Of a DNA stretch of 64,000 bases, positions 43,772-52,449 are shown piece after piece. A program made the position numbers and the translations under genes. Under the pieces are notes generated by a model. That model ran no database searches. It was given only the letters and a program-made list of their open reading frames with translations, and had not been told where the DNA came from. This stretch comes from Aurantimonas sp965217685 (lineage in GTDB: Bacteria > Pseudomonadota > Alphaproteobacteria > Rhizobiales > Rhizobiaceae): the NCBI GenBank assembly GCA_965217685.1, contig CBDCIZ010000003.1:4030001-4094000 (forward strand), in the 5' to 3' direction. The stretch's first letter is position 1, and each line of letters begins with the position of its first letter.

Positions 43772-45748
43772 TCAGGCCGCTTTTTGCCGCCGCGACTTGC
43801 GACGGCGCAGATCCGGCGCGATCGCCTCATCAGCGAGCGAATCGATCGCCGCGTCGAGGTCCATGGACTCCTGGTCGCGCGAGCCGAGCCGGCGGACATT
43901 GACCGTCCGCTCTTCGGCTTCCCGCTTGCCGCAGACGAGGATGACGGGGATCTTCGCGACCGAATGCTCGCGGACCTTGTAGTTGATCTTCTCGTTGCGT
44001 AGATCAGTCTCGACCTGCAGGCCGGCGGCGCGCAGTTCTGCCGCGACCTCCTTGGCATAGTCATCGGCCTCCGAAGTGATCGTTGCGACGACCACCTGCA
44101 GCGGCGACAGCCATAGCGGCAGGTGCCCGGCGCAGTTCTCGATCAGGATGCCGATAAAACGCTCGACCGAGCCGAGCATCGCCCTGTGCAGCATGACCGG
44201 CGTCTTCTTCTCCGAATCCCGGTCGATGTAGAACGCACCGAAGCGACCCGGCAGGTTAAAGTCCACCTGGTTGGTCCCGACCTGCCATTGCCGGCCGATC
44301 GCATCGCGCAGCGTGTACTCGTATTTCGGCCCGTAGAAGGCGCCGTCGCCTTCCGCGATTCCCGTCGTGATGTGGCCGCCGCCCTGCTCCTCGATGGTCT
44401 TCAGCACCGAGCGCATCGAATCTTCGGCCTTGTCCCAAAGCTCGTCCGACCCGACCCGTTTTTCCGGCCGCGTCGAAAGCTTTACGAGCACGTCCTCGAA
44501 GCCGAAATCTTTGTAGATCGACAGGATCAGGTCGTTGACCTTGAGGCTCTCGGCGGTGATGTCCTCTTCGGTGCAGAAGATGTGCGCGTCGTCCTGCGTG
44601 AAGGCGCGCACCCGCATCAGACCGTGCAGCGCGCCTGACGGTTCGTAGCGGTGAACGAGACCGAATTCGGCAATCTTCAAAGGCAGATCGCGGTAGCTCT
44701 TCAGGCCATGCTTGAAGATCTGCACATGCCCCGGACAGTTCATCGGCTTCAACGCGAAGACGCGCTCGTCCTCCGTCTCGGTGACGAACATGTCCTCGTG
44801 ATATTTTTCCCAGTGGCCCGACGTTTCCCAGAGCGAGCGCTCCAGAAGCTGCGGCGCGTTGACCTCGAGATAGCCCTCGGCCTCCTGCCGACGTCGCACA
44901 TAGGAGACGAGCGTCTGGTAGAGGCGCCAGCCCTTGGGATGCCAGAACACGGTGCCGGGCGCGTCTTCCTGGAAATGGAAGAGGTCCATCTCGCGGCCGA
45001 GGCGGCGATGGTCGCGCTTCTCGGCTTCCTCCAGCATGTGGAGATAGGCCTTCAACTGGTCCTGGGTCTGCCAGGCCGTCCCGTAGATGCGCGTCAGCAT
45101 CGGGTTGTTGGAATCGCCGCGCCAATAGGCGCCCGCAACCTTCATCAGCTTGAAGGCGTCGCCGATCTGCCCGGTCGAAGCCATGTGCGGCCCGCGACAC
45201 AGGTCGAACCAGTCGCCCTGGCTGTAGATCTTGAGGTCCTGCCCTTCTGGGATCGCATCGACGAGTTCGACCTTGTAGGCCTCACCCTTGTCGGCAAACA
45301 CTTGTTTGGCTTTTTCCCGCGACCACACCTCCTTGGTAAAGGGCGCGTTGCGGCGGATGATCTCCGTCATCTTCTTCTCGATGACCGGCAGATCGTCCGG
45401 TGTGAACGGCGTATCGCGTGAAAAATCGTAGAAGAAGCCGTTTTCGATCACCGGGCCGATGGTCACCTGCGTTCCCGGCCACAGTTCCTGCACGGCCTGC
45501 GCCATCACATGGGCGGCGTCGTGCCGGATCAACTCCAGCGCCCGCGGATCGTCGCGCGTGACGATCTCCAGCTTGCCCGACCGACCGACCGGGTCGGACA
45601 GATCGCGCAACTCGCCGTCGAGCGCGTAGCCGACGGACTTCTTGGCGAGCGATTTGGAAATGCCCGCCGCGATCTCCGCGCCGGTGATTCCGGCTGCGAA
45701 CTCCTTGACGGAATTGTCGGGAAAGACGAGGGAAACGGCCTCGGCCAT
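43772..45748 (-). CDS. thrS: Threonyl-tRNA synthetase
   Basis: ThrS charges tRNA(Thr) and edits mis-charged Ser. The 658-aa product has an N-terminal TGS domain (1-65), the editing domain with the RHDAAHVMAQAVQEL HxxxH motif and YSQGDWFDLCRGPHM, and the class II core with MNCPGHVQIFKHGLKSYRDL and RVRAFTQDDAHIFC, plus a C-terminal anticodon domain. Two ATGs are possible. I chose 45748 because GAGGAG lies 7 nt upstream of it but only 1 nt before the ATG at 45754. The protein ends in a basic Arg/Lys stretch. It is divergent from a NUDIX gene. Confidence 0.97.
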   Translation of the reverse strand: MAEAVSLVFPDNSVKEFAAGITGAEIAAGISKSLAKKSVGYALDGELRDLSDPVGRSGKLEIVTRDDPRALELIRHDAAHVMAQAVQELWPGTQVTIGPVIENGFFYDFSRDTPFTPDDLPVIEKKMTEIIRRNAPFTKEVWSREKAKQVFADKGEAYKVELVDAIPEGQDLKIYSQGDWFDLCRGPHMASTGQIGDAFKLMKVAGAYWRGDSNNPMLTRIYGTAWQTQDQLKAYLHMLEEAEKRDHRRLGREMDLFHFQEDAPGTVFWHPKGWRLYQTLVSYVRRRQEAEGYLEVNAPQLLERSLWETSGHWEKYHEDMFVTETEDERVFALKPMNCPGHVQIFKHGLKSYRDLPLKIAEFGLVHRYEPSGALHGLMRVRAFTQDDAHIFCTEEDITAESLKVNDLILSIYKDFGFEDVLVKLSTRPEKRVGSDELWDKAEDSMRSVLKTIEEQGGGHITTGIAEGDGAFYGPKYEYTLRDAIGRQWQVGTNQVDFNLPGRFGAFYIDRDSEKKTPVMLHRAMLGSVERFIGILIENCAGHLPLWLSPLQVVVATITSEADDYAKEVAAELRAAGLQVETDLRNEKINYKVREHSVAKIPVILVCGKREAEERTVNVRRLGSRDQESMDLDAAIDSLADEAIAPDLRRRKSRRQKAA

Positions 45749-45880
45749 GGTCATGCTCCTCAGGTTCCAGTCCCGCCAACGAGCGCGGGTGGTTTTTGCG
45801 AATGCCTAGTGTTGCGTCGCGATATAACGGGGTCGGAGAGCGACCTCAAGAAGGGCCACCGTCGATGAAGGATCGATCGA

Positions 45881-46321
45881 ATGAACGATTGGACCCCGCC
45901 TCAGCGCATTCGACCGATCGCCATCGCTTTGATCGAACATGGGAATCATTGGCTGATGATGGAGGTTCGCGACCGGAACAATACAGTCAAGGGTTATAGG
46001 CCGGTCGGCGGTGGCCTCGAATTCGGCGAGACGGCGGTCGATGCACTGCACCGTGAGTTCCGGGAGGAAGTTGGCTGGGTTCCCACCGATCTCGAGCTCC
46101 TGAAAGTTGTCGAGAATCATTTTCGGCACAACGACGTGGCCGGCCACGAGATCGTCTTCGTCTTCCGTGGAAACGCACCCGAAGAAGCCCGTGACATCAA
46201 CAGGCATTACGATTTCCTTGACGGCGGCGTCACTACGACGGTCCGGTGGATGGGCAGGAAAGACGCAACGGCCGCGCCGTTGTTTCCAATCGGCATAGAG
46301 GTTTTGATGCGCGGCAGATGA
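45881..46321 (+). CDS. NUDIX hydrolase
   Basis: The 146-aa product is a compact NUDIX enzyme with a full Nudix box: GGGLEFGETAVDALHREF followed by REEVGW, matching G-x5-E-x7-REUXEEXGU. The preceding RDRNNTVKGYRPVGG and the small size resemble MutT/ADP-ribose pyrophosphatase-type proteins. The nucleotide substrate is not predictable. The gene stands alone, divergent from thrS, and ends 13 bp from convergent yidD. Confidence 0.87.
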   Translation: MNDWTPPQRIRPIAIALIEHGNHWLMMEVRDRNNTVKGYRPVGGGLEFGETAVDALHREFREEVGWVPTDLELLKVVENHFRHNDVAGHEIVFVFRGNAPEEARDINRHYDFLDGGVTTTVRWMGRKDATAAPLFPIGIEVLMRGR

Positions 46322-46334
46322 GCCGCAAGTTCCC

Positions 46335-46598
46335 CTATCTGGGCACATTGTCGATACCGCTCGTGCCCCAAGGCCCGCAACGCGCAACACGCCTGGTCGC
46401 CAGCCAGCCGCCGCGCATCAACCCGTGCCGTGCAACAGCCTCGTAGGCGTATTCCGAGCAGGTCGGAAAATGCCGGCAATGGCCGCCGACAAAGCCGGAC
46501 AGCGTCAGCTGGTAGAGGCGCACGAGCCCGATGCCCAAGAGCCGCCCCGGCGTTCGACGCCAGGGGCCGGCGTAGTTACGAGATGTGTTCGCCGGCAT
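46335..46598 (-). CDS. yidD: Membrane protein insertion efficiency factor YidD
   Basis: YidD assists the YidC insertase at the inner membrane. The 87-aa product carries the family signature GLVRLYQLTLSGFVGGHCRH followed by FPTCSEYAYEAVARHGLMRG and a second half with WLATRRVARCGPWG. An amphipathic N-terminal helix would attach it to the membrane. ATG at 46598 (MPANTSRNYAGP) is chosen; the longer frame runs into the neighbouring scaffold gene. In many relatives yidD follows an IscU-like gene as here, with 35 bp between them on the same strand. Confidence 0.9.
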   Translation of the reverse strand: MPANTSRNYAGPWRRTPGRLLGIGLVRLYQLTLSGFVGGHCRHFPTCSEYAYEAVARHGLMRGGWLATRRVARCGPWGTSGIDNVPR

Positions 46599-46632
46599 CG
46601 ATCGAAAGAGTCCTCGTATGGCTTTTTGAGAG

Positions 46633-47079
46633 TCAGGCCGCCGCGCTCGCACCCTTCGCCTCGATCTGGTCGAGGGCGTCGACCACCGCGTCGAAGGTCA
46701 GCAAGGTGGAGGCATGGCGCGCCTTATAGTCGCGCACGGGCTCCAGATATCTCAGATCCTCGAAGCGGCCGGTGGGCGGGTTGCCGTTTTCCTTCAGCAT
46801 CCGGCGCATGGTCTCGCGGGCTTCCCGCAGCTCCGCCGTCGTCGCGCCGACGATGTGGCGCGCCATCACGGAGGACGACGCCTGACCGAGCGCGCAGGCT
46901 TTCACGTCATGGGCGAAATCGGTGACCACACCGTCACCGACTTTCAGATCGATCGTCACGATCGAGCCGCAGAGCTTGGAATGCGCCGTCGCGCTGGCGT
47001 CGGGTGCCTCCAGCCGGCCGATTCGGGGGATGTTTCCGGCCAGTTCCAGGATGCGGGCGTTGTAGACATCGTCGATCAT
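46633..47079 (-). CDS. IscU/NifU-like iron-sulfur scaffold protein lacking the third cysteine
   Basis: The 148-aa product has the IscU/NifU-N fold pattern. The first ligand is Cys37 in SKLCGSIVTIDL and the second Cys62 in VKACALGQASSSVMA. The third ligand position, which in IscU is HCS near the C-terminus, is H122-A123 in ARHASTLLTFDAV, so only two of three cysteines remain. The Asp of the CGD motif is Ser. I recall this variant as a regular Rhizobiales family rather than a broken gene. It may act as a carrier or regulator in Fe-S assembly. It lies next to yidD and divergent from folE. Confidence 0.85.
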   Translation of the reverse strand: MIDDVYNARILELAGNIPRIGRLEAPDASATAHSKLCGSIVTIDLKVGDGVVTDFAHDVKACALGQASSSVMARHIVGATTAELREARETMRRMLKENGNPPTGRFEDLRYLEPVRDYKARHASTLLTFDAVVDALDQIEAKGASAAA

Positions 47080-47338
47080 AGCGTGACCCTTGCGTCGAGA
47101 CGGGCCCTCGGCCCTGTCATTTCGCGTTGCGGGAATTTATATAGGTTCAGTGGCACCGGTTCCAAAGCCTGCCACGCTGCCGCCCGTCTCTAAGGCCGGC
47201 ACCGTGTCGTGGGGCAAGGACGAGATGGCCGTGACGAACACAACTCTAGCATCGGGTGGCGCGCGCGACCAGAACGCGCCGGACAGCCACTCCCTTTGGA
47301 TCGCCGCGCGCGTTCCGCGAAGACCGGAGCCCAACGAC

Positions 47339-47998
47339 ATGGATGCCGTCGTCAAGAAATTCCCCGAGGCCGTTCCCGGATTGGGCGAAGCCCGGTTCGA
47401 CACTGCGCCACAGACCCGTGATGATGCGCGCCCGAGCCGCGCCGAGGCCGAGGCGGCGGTGACGACGCTGCTGCGCTGGATCGGCGAGGACCCGACCCGC
47501 GAGGGCCTTATCGAGACCCCGGCCCGCGTGGTGAAAGCCTATGAAGAGCTCTTCGGCGGCTATAGGCACGAAGCCGGCGACGTGCTCGGGCGCACCTTCG
47601 GAGACGTGTCGGGCTACGAGGACATGGTGCTCGTTCGCGACATCGACTTTCACTCCCATTGCGAACACCATATGGTGCCGATCATCGGCAAGGCGCATGT
47701 CGCCTATGTGCCGGAGGGCCGCGTCCTCGGCCTGTCGAAGATTGCCCGCCTCGTCGACATCTACGGTCGGCGCCTGCAGACTCAGGAATCGATGACCGCC
47801 CAGATCGCCCAGGCGATCGCGTCGCTGTTGAAGCCCAGGGGTGTCGCCGTGATGATCGACGCCGAGCACATGTGCATGTCGATGCGCGGCATCCGCTCCA
47901 AGGGCTCTTCGACGGTGACGACGTCTTTCATCGGCGAATTCTCCAAGGACGCGGCCCTGAAAGACCGTTTCCTGAAGCTCTCCGGCGAAACGGCGTGA
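47339..47998 (+). CDS. folE: GTP cyclohydrolase I
   Basis: FolE makes dihydroneopterin triphosphate from GTP, the first step to folate. The 219-aa product has the zinc/active-site blocks DIDFHSHCEHHMVPIIGK, VLGLSKIARLVDIYGRRLQ and the C-terminal AEHMCMSMRGIRSKGS. The ATG at 47339 (MDAVVKKFPEAV) matches the start I recall for rhizobial FolE; an ATG at 47225 in the same frame would add 38 poorly conserved residues. hisI follows after 17 bp, and a GTG overlapping the folE stop could also start hisI. Confidence 0.95.
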   Translation: MDAVVKKFPEAVPGLGEARFDTAPQTRDDARPSRAEAEAAVTTLLRWIGEDPTREGLIETPARVVKAYEELFGGYRHEAGDVLGRTFGDVSGYEDMVLVRDIDFHSHCEHHMVPIIGKAHVAYVPEGRVLGLSKIARLVDIYGRRLQTQESMTAQIAQAIASLLKPRGVAVMIDAEHMCMSMRGIRSKGSSTVTTSFIGEFSKDAALKDRFLKLSGETA

Positions 47999-48015
47999 AA
48001 CCTGCGAATGCTGAC

Positions 48016-48465
48016 ATGACGGCTCCGTTCGACGCGCCCTCGCCGCTCGCTGCCGAACAGGAAGAGGGTTTGGCCCTTCGCCCGCGCTTCGATGCGGCCG
48101 GGTTGGTGACAGCAGTGGTGACGGACGCCAAGTCCGCCGCGCCGCTGATGGTTGCGCACATGAACGCCGAAGCTCTGGCCGCGACCATCGAGACGGGGAT
48201 CGCCCATTACTGGTCGCGGTCGCGAAAAACCCTTTGGAAGAAAGGCGAGACCTCGGGCGCCCTCCAAAGCGTGCGCGAATTGCGTGTCGATTGCGATCAG
48301 GATGCCGTCTGGTTGAAGGTCGACGTCGCCAAGCCCGATGATACCTGCCACACCGGCCGCTCCACCTGCTTCTACCGCAAGCTCTCGGCCGATGGCCTCA
48401 CCCTCGAGATCGACGGACATTCCGGCGCGGACGAAACGACGCCGGACGAAAGCGAGCCAGCTTAA
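48016..48465 (+). CDS. hisI: Phosphoribosyl-AMP cyclohydrolase
   Basis: HisI opens the adenine ring of phosphoribosyl-AMP, the third step of histidine synthesis. The 149-aa product is the stand-alone cyclohydrolase without a HisE domain. The metal and active-site motifs are LRVDCDQDAVWLKV and DTCHTGRSTCFYRKL, preceded by HYWSRSRKTLWKKGETSG. I take ATG at 48016; a GTG at 47995 inside the folE stop (GTGA) would add seven codons and remains possible. The gene is between folE and a patatin-like gene, likely one operon. Confidence 0.94.
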   Translation: MTAPFDAPSPLAAEQEEGLALRPRFDAAGLVTAVVTDAKSAAPLMVAHMNAEALAATIETGIAHYWSRSRKTLWKKGETSGALQSVRELRVDCDQDAVWLKVDVAKPDDTCHTGRSTCFYRKLSADGLTLEIDGHSGADETTPDESEPA

Positions 48466-48532
48466 CGCTATGGTGAAGCCTGTCCCGCATGATCGGCCCT
48501 CGAGCAACGAGGAACAGCCGGAGCGACGCAAG

Positions 48533-49561
48533 ATGCTTGAACGGGTCTTTGCATGGCGTGAGGGGGGCGCATGGCGCGAGGGAGCACAAGCCGCCGCAAC
48601 CGCTTCGCCGGTGGCCCATGCGCGGCCGAATTCGGCTCCTGCCAAGCAGCCCGGCATCGCGTTGGCGCTCGGCGGCGGCGCGGCCCGCGGCTGGGCGCAT
48701 ATCGGCGTCTTGCGCGCGCTGGACGAGGCGAATATCCCGGTAACGATGATCGCCGGCACGTCTATCGGCGCGCTGGTCGGCGGCTGCTATCTCGCCGGCC
48801 GCCTCGATGAACTGGAAGACTTCGCCCGCTCTCTCACCCGTCGCGGCCTCATCCGCTTCCTCGACTTCCGCTTTGGCGCCGGAGGCCTGATCGGCGGGCG
48901 AAGGCTCTCGAAGCGCTTGTCCGACACTTTGCACGACATCCGCATCGAGGATCTCGACCGGCCGCTCGTCTGCGTGGCCACCGAAGCCCGCAACGGCCAC
49001 GAGGTCTGGATCGACTCCGGCTCGCTGGTCCTGGCCATGCGCGCCTCCTACGCCCTGCCCGGCGTTTTCGAGCCTGTCGCGTGCAGCGGCCGCCGCCTGA
49101 TGGACGGCGCGCTGGTCAATCCGGTGCCGGTCAATGTCTGCCGGGTCTATGAAGAGCAGTTCGTCGTCGCGGTGAACCTCCACTACGACCTCTTCGGTCG
49201 CGCCGCGATCCTGCGCATGCGCGCCTCGGGCGAAAACGACCACGTGCAAGATCTGGGCCTCGGCGATGCGATCGAGACGATCGCGGCCGAAATACCCCGC
49301 GACGTTGCCCAACGGCGCGAAAAGCTCGGCATCGCCCGCTCGATGGTCGATGCCTTCAATATCATTCAGGACCGCATTTCGCGGGCGCGCCTCGCCGGCG
49401 ATCCGCCGGATCTTTCGCTGCAACCGCGCGTGCGCGACATCGGCCTGTCGGAATTCTTTCGCGCCGAAGAAGCAATTGCCTTGGGCTACGAGGCGACTTA
49501 CAGCCGCATTGCGGAAATTCGTCGCATGACCGAGACCCAGGCGATCCATTCCGACAGCTGA
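48533..49561 (+). CDS. Patatin-like phospholipase (RssA/YlaK type)
   Basis: The 342-aa product has the patatin Ser-Asp dyad layout: oxyanion loop ALGGGAARGWAHIGVL, nucleophile Ser77 in IAGTSIGALVGG, and RLMDGALVNPVPVNV with the Asp-Gly pair. It is probably a cytoplasmic or membrane-associated lipid acyl hydrolase; no signal peptide is seen. The start at 48533 has GGAG 9 nt upstream. An ATG at 48470, 4 bp after hisI, would add 21 residues but has no evident ribosome binding site. A C-terminal helical part of ~130 residues after the patatin domain has no assigned role. Confidence 0.85.
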   Translation: MLERVFAWREGGAWREGAQAAATASPVAHARPNSAPAKQPGIALALGGGAARGWAHIGVLRALDEANIPVTMIAGTSIGALVGGCYLAGRLDELEDFARSLTRRGLIRFLDFRFGAGGLIGGRRLSKRLSDTLHDIRIEDLDRPLVCVATEARNGHEVWIDSGSLVLAMRASYALPGVFEPVACSGRRLMDGALVNPVPVNVCRVYEEQFVVAVNLHYDLFGRAAILRMRASGENDHVQDLGLGDAIETIAAEIPRDVAQRREKLGIARSMVDAFNIIQDRISRARLAGDPPDLSLQPRVRDIGLSEFFRAEEAIALGYEATYSRIAEIRRMTETQAIHSDS

Positions 49562-49590
49562 GACGCAGGCCCAAGCCCAAGCCGGCAGTC

Positions 49591-50022
49591 TCAACCGGCC
49601 GCGATGTACTCGCGCATGTTCCGGGCTTCCTGTTCGGCGTCCTCGATGCGGCGCTTGACCACATCGCCGATCGAAACCAGGCCGACGAGCCGGCCGTCTT
49701 CGCAGACCGGCAGATGCCGAAAGCGACCAAGGGTCATCATCTCCATCGCCTGATCGACCGAAGTCGCCTCGTCGCAGGTCTTCACCTTCAGGGTCATGAT
49801 CTCGCTGATCGGCTGCGCCATGGCCGAAACGCCGGTGCTTCCGATGACGCGCACGACATCGCGTTCGGATATGATACCGGCGACATGGCCATTGTCGTCC
49901 ATCAGGACGATCGCGCCGATCTTCTTCCGCGACAAAATCCTGGTGATCTCTTCGAGGGTCGCGCCGGGATGATGCGTCACCACCTCGCGGCCCTTGGATT
50001 GGAGAATCTGGCGTACGGTCAC
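49591..50022 (-). CDS. Two-CBS-domain protein
   Basis: The 143-aa product consists of a CBS pair. The first domain has GATLEEITRILSRKKIGAIV and GIISERDVVRVIG; the second has ATSVDQAMEMMTLGRFRHLP and LVGLVSIGDVVKRRI. CBS pairs bind adenosyl ligands and often sense energy state. I chose the GTG at 50022 (MTVRQILQSKG) because GGGAGG lies about 8 nt upstream and the conserved sequence begins there. It is an independent minus-strand gene, convergent with the patatin gene. Confidence 0.86.
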   Translation of the reverse strand: MTVRQILQSKGREVVTHHPGATLEEITRILSRKKIGAIVLMDDNGHVAGIISERDVVRVIGSTGVSAMAQPISEIMTLKVKTCDEATSVDQAMEMMTLGRFRHLPVCEDGRLVGLVSIGDVVKRRIEDAEQEARNMREYIAAG

Positions 50023-50106
50023 GTCTGTCACCTCCCACACACATTACCAATACGTAACGTGTGTCAGTCCACCCGAATGCGCAAGAGCCTGAGCCGCCAA
50101 GCCCTG

Positions 50107-50874
50107 TCAGAAGCTTTGGCGCCCTGGCGTTTGAAGGGGGTCGAACAGCTGGAACAGCAAGAACCCGAATGCGAAGCCGCCCAGATGCGCCTGCCAGGCA
50201 ACTTCGCCTTCGCCGAAGGCGCCGCCGACACCCGTGCCGAGCAGAAGATTGGTGCCGAAGAATACGGCAATGAAGATCAGCACGGTCTTGTTGGCCAGAG
50301 CGCCGCCGATCGAAACCATCGGCTGGTCGGGCCGCATGGCCATCGGCACCGTGCTGCGGCCGCCGAAGGCAAAACGGCAGGCGCCGCCCATCAACGCCGA
50401 AACCACCCCTGAAGCGCCGATGACCGGGGCGATGAGTTCGCGGTTGAGACAATAGAAAACCAGCGCACCCGCGACCGCGCCACATGCAGAGAAGATCAAG
50501 AAGCGCCCGACCCCGAAACGCCGCGCCACCGGCGTTCCGAAGGCGAGCAACCAGACCGAATTGGCGCCGAGATGCGCCCAACCGCCATGCAGGAAGGCAT
50601 ATGTGAGCGGGCTGAAAAGATCAGCCCCCGCCATACGAACCGTGCAGAGCGCATCGTAATCGCCGTAGCAGCCAGGGATGAAAGAAAAATCCACCAGCAT
50701 CTCGGTCGCGGAAACCGGGCCGAGGATATAGGTTCGGACCGCATGAACGACAGCGAAGATCGCGATCAGCGAGAGCACCACGCCGGGCACGTTGAAGGCG
50801 GGCGGATGCGATCGGCGAGGAACGGCGACGTCCGGCGTCTGCGCGTCTGGGCTCTCGTGACCGTCGGCCGCCAT
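50107..50874 (-). CDS. Rhomboid-family intramembrane serine protease
   Basis: The 255-aa product has six membrane segments in the rhomboid order. The HGGWAHLGANSVWLLAFG block gives the oxyanion-side His/Asn pair, Ser155 in VIGASGVVSALMGG is the nucleophile and His230 in AWQAHLGGFAFG completes the dyad. It should cleave transmembrane segments of other proteins within the inner membrane. A long periplasmic or cytoplasmic loop separates segment 1 from segment 2 (about 50-85, with two Cys). ATG at 50874 is chosen over the upstream start. The substrate is unknown. Confidence 0.9.
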   Translation of the reverse strand: MAADGHESPDAQTPDVAVPRRSHPPAFNVPGVVLSLIAIFAVVHAVRTYILGPVSATEMLVDFSFIPGCYGDYDALCTVRMAGADLFSPLTYAFLHGGWAHLGANSVWLLAFGTPVARRFGVGRFLIFSACGAVAGALVFYCLNRELIAPVIGASGVVSALMGGACRFAFGGRSTVPMAMRPDQPMVSIGGALANKTVLIFIAVFFGTNLLLGTGVGGAFGEGEVAWQAHLGGFAFGFLLFQLFDPLQTPGRQSF

Positions 50875-51011
50875 CGCTCGGATCCCTTCCCGCCTCGAAT
50901 TTCCCCGGCACTTCACAAGCAGCGCGGGGACGGGCCGGCCCGCCGGCCGTCATGTGCACGACCATCGCGGCGGGTCAACATCGGCTGAGCGGGCAAACGA
51001 CGCAGCGTACG

Positions 51012-51045
51012 AAAAAAGCCGCCCCGCCAAAAGGGACGGAGCGGC
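51012..51045 (-). terminator. Factor-independent terminator (minus strand)
   Basis: Stem GCCGCTCCG / CGGGGCGGC with a 10-nt loop and a six-T tail, reading on the minus strand. It implies a minus-strand transcript starting between here and the PilZ gene. Confidence 0.75.
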
Positions 51046-51120
51046 AAATCGGCGAACGATCGACTGGACTGGAGGTCGAGCTTGGATCGTTCCGTCGTCG
51101 AACGGACCGGATATTGTCCT
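51012..51120 (-). ncRNA. Candidate small RNA with factor-independent terminator
   Basis: On the minus strand a 9-bp GC-rich stem (51018-51026 with 51037-51045, one G-U pair) is followed by six T, a strong terminator. No minus-strand gene lies before it: the next features are divergent PilZ (from 51293) and rhomboid 140 bp downstream. Two further hairpins precede it: 51060-51079 with a loop containing CCTCC, able to pair with ribosome binding sites, and 51084-51108. The 5' end is a guess and no clear promoter was found. The open frame over it (50913-51188) has no protein features. Confidence 0.45.
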
Positions 51121-51292
51121 CGATTATGCGTAAATGAACGTGGGACGGCGATGCAAACGGTATCGTCGGGCAGCGTTAAAATTCGCATCCAATTGCGGCA
51201 GGTTTTCCATCCCCCGTTAATTTTTTTCAGCTAGGAATGGAAATGACGCGGCGGCAAGAGCCGTAGCGAACGGGAACGCGGGACGGCGGGCG

Positions 51293-51889
51293 ATGACAAG
51301 CGGAGCAGCCACGGCCTCGAAGATCGAGACGTTCGAACGGCGCAGTTTCAACCGCGTTACCGTCGATCTCCTCGGACGCTTCATGCGCGAGGACCGCAGC
51401 GAACATTCTTGCCGTGCCGAGAACATGTCGCCCGGTGATGCGGCGATTCTCACACCGATCGTCCCCCAGTCGGACGAGCGGATCATCGTCTATTTCGACC
51501 ATATCGGCCGGCTCGAAGGCAACGTCATGCGCACCTTCCCGGGCGGCTTCGTCCTGACCTGGCAGGTCGGCGAGCGCAAGCGCGAAAAGCTTGCGGCCCA
51601 GCTCACCTGGTTCGCCAATCGCCACGAGCTCGACCTGCCGGAAGATCGTCGCCACGAGCGCGTCGCGCCGGAACCGCAGCAGATTGAGCTGACGCTCAGC
51701 GACGGTCGCCGCTACAAGATCGAGGTCATCGATCTGTCCCTGTCCGGCGCGGCGGTCCGCAGCACCGTGCGCCCGGCGCTCGGCTCGCCGGTCCTCCTCG
51801 GTACGACCAACGGACGTGTCGTGCGCCATCTCGACGAGGGATTCGCCGTCGAGTTCGCTGCCGTCAAACCGGACAGCACCCGGCTCTGA
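51293..51889 (+). CDS. PilZ-domain protein (two PilZ-like domains)
   Basis: The 198-aa product seems to hold two PilZ-like domains. The N-terminal one starts ERRSFNRVTVDLLGRFM and contains AENMSPGDAAI. The C-terminal one starts DRRHERVAPEPQQIELTL and contains VIDLSLSGAAVRS and GRVVRHLDEGFAVEF. Both keep an R-x-x-x-R-type start and a D/N-x-S-x-x-G-like second motif, so c-di-GMP binding is plausible, most clearly in the second. There is no effector domain or membrane segment. A strong terminator follows at 51935. The LapG-like protease gene is next on the same strand. Confidence 0.82.
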   Translation: MTSGAATASKIETFERRSFNRVTVDLLGRFMREDRSEHSCRAENMSPGDAAILTPIVPQSDERIIVYFDHIGRLEGNVMRTFPGGFVLTWQVGERKREKLAAQLTWFANRHELDLPEDRRHERVAPEPQQIELTLSDGRRYKIEVIDLSLSGAAVRSTVRPALGSPVLLGTTNGRVVRHLDEGFAVEFAAVKPDSTRL

Positions 51890-51934
51890 CGAGCAAACCC
51901 CGGCTCGGTTCCTTTTTTCGACCTGAACCTCCCG

Positions 51935-51962
51935 AGACCGCCCTCGCCCGGCGGTCTTTTTT
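51935..51962 (+). terminator. Factor-independent terminator after the PilZ gene
   Basis: AGACCGCC (51935-51942) and GGCGGTCT (51950-51957) form a perfect 8-bp stem followed by a run of six T. It ends the PilZ transcript and separates it from the next gene. Confidence 0.88.
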
Positions 51963-52449
51963 CGTTCGAGGCGCATTCCGGACGTTTCGGGACGCAGGGA
52001 TACCCGACTGCTGCCATCGATCGGTGGGGCCAGGCCGGGTTTGCTCTCAGCTTGTGCCGGCATGGTTGCCGAGCCCTCAACGCCTTTGCGAACGCCGGTT
52101 AAGGATTTGCCGGCCCGCCGCGCAATCCATGTCGGCGCTACGGCTTCGAAAGTATAGACCTCGGCAACCTTTCTGAACGGGATCTCACCGGCGCAGGAAC
52201 GATGACGACGCCGCAAAGTCCTGCGTGAGCGCGACATCCAGGCTCGAACCGTGCGCGGTTACCGCCGAGTCAACTGTCGTGGTTTCCCAAATACCAACGC
52301 CATGACGCAAATTCCACGCAATCCGTTCGTAAAGATGCAAGTATAGATGGTAGGTTTTTCGATAAAATTTGAGAAAAATTGCGGCTCTACGTTTTTATTC
52401 AAAGTAAAAAGCGGCTGTCATTCTCCCAATACGAACAGGGGGAACGAAA
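51963..52449. other. Intergenic region before the LapG-like gene
   Basis: About 490 bp without a supportable gene. From 52330 to 52420 the DNA is clearly AT-richer than its surroundings (TCGATAAAATTTGAGAAAAA and TTTTTATTCAAAG), as expected for a promoter and long 5' leader of the gene at 52450, whose ribosome binding site is GGGGGAACGAAA. Confidence 0.5.

Noticed and set aside
50913..51188. 91-codon minus-strand frame over the candidate sRNA
   Set aside because: It runs through a strong terminator on its own strand and shows no protein-like pattern.
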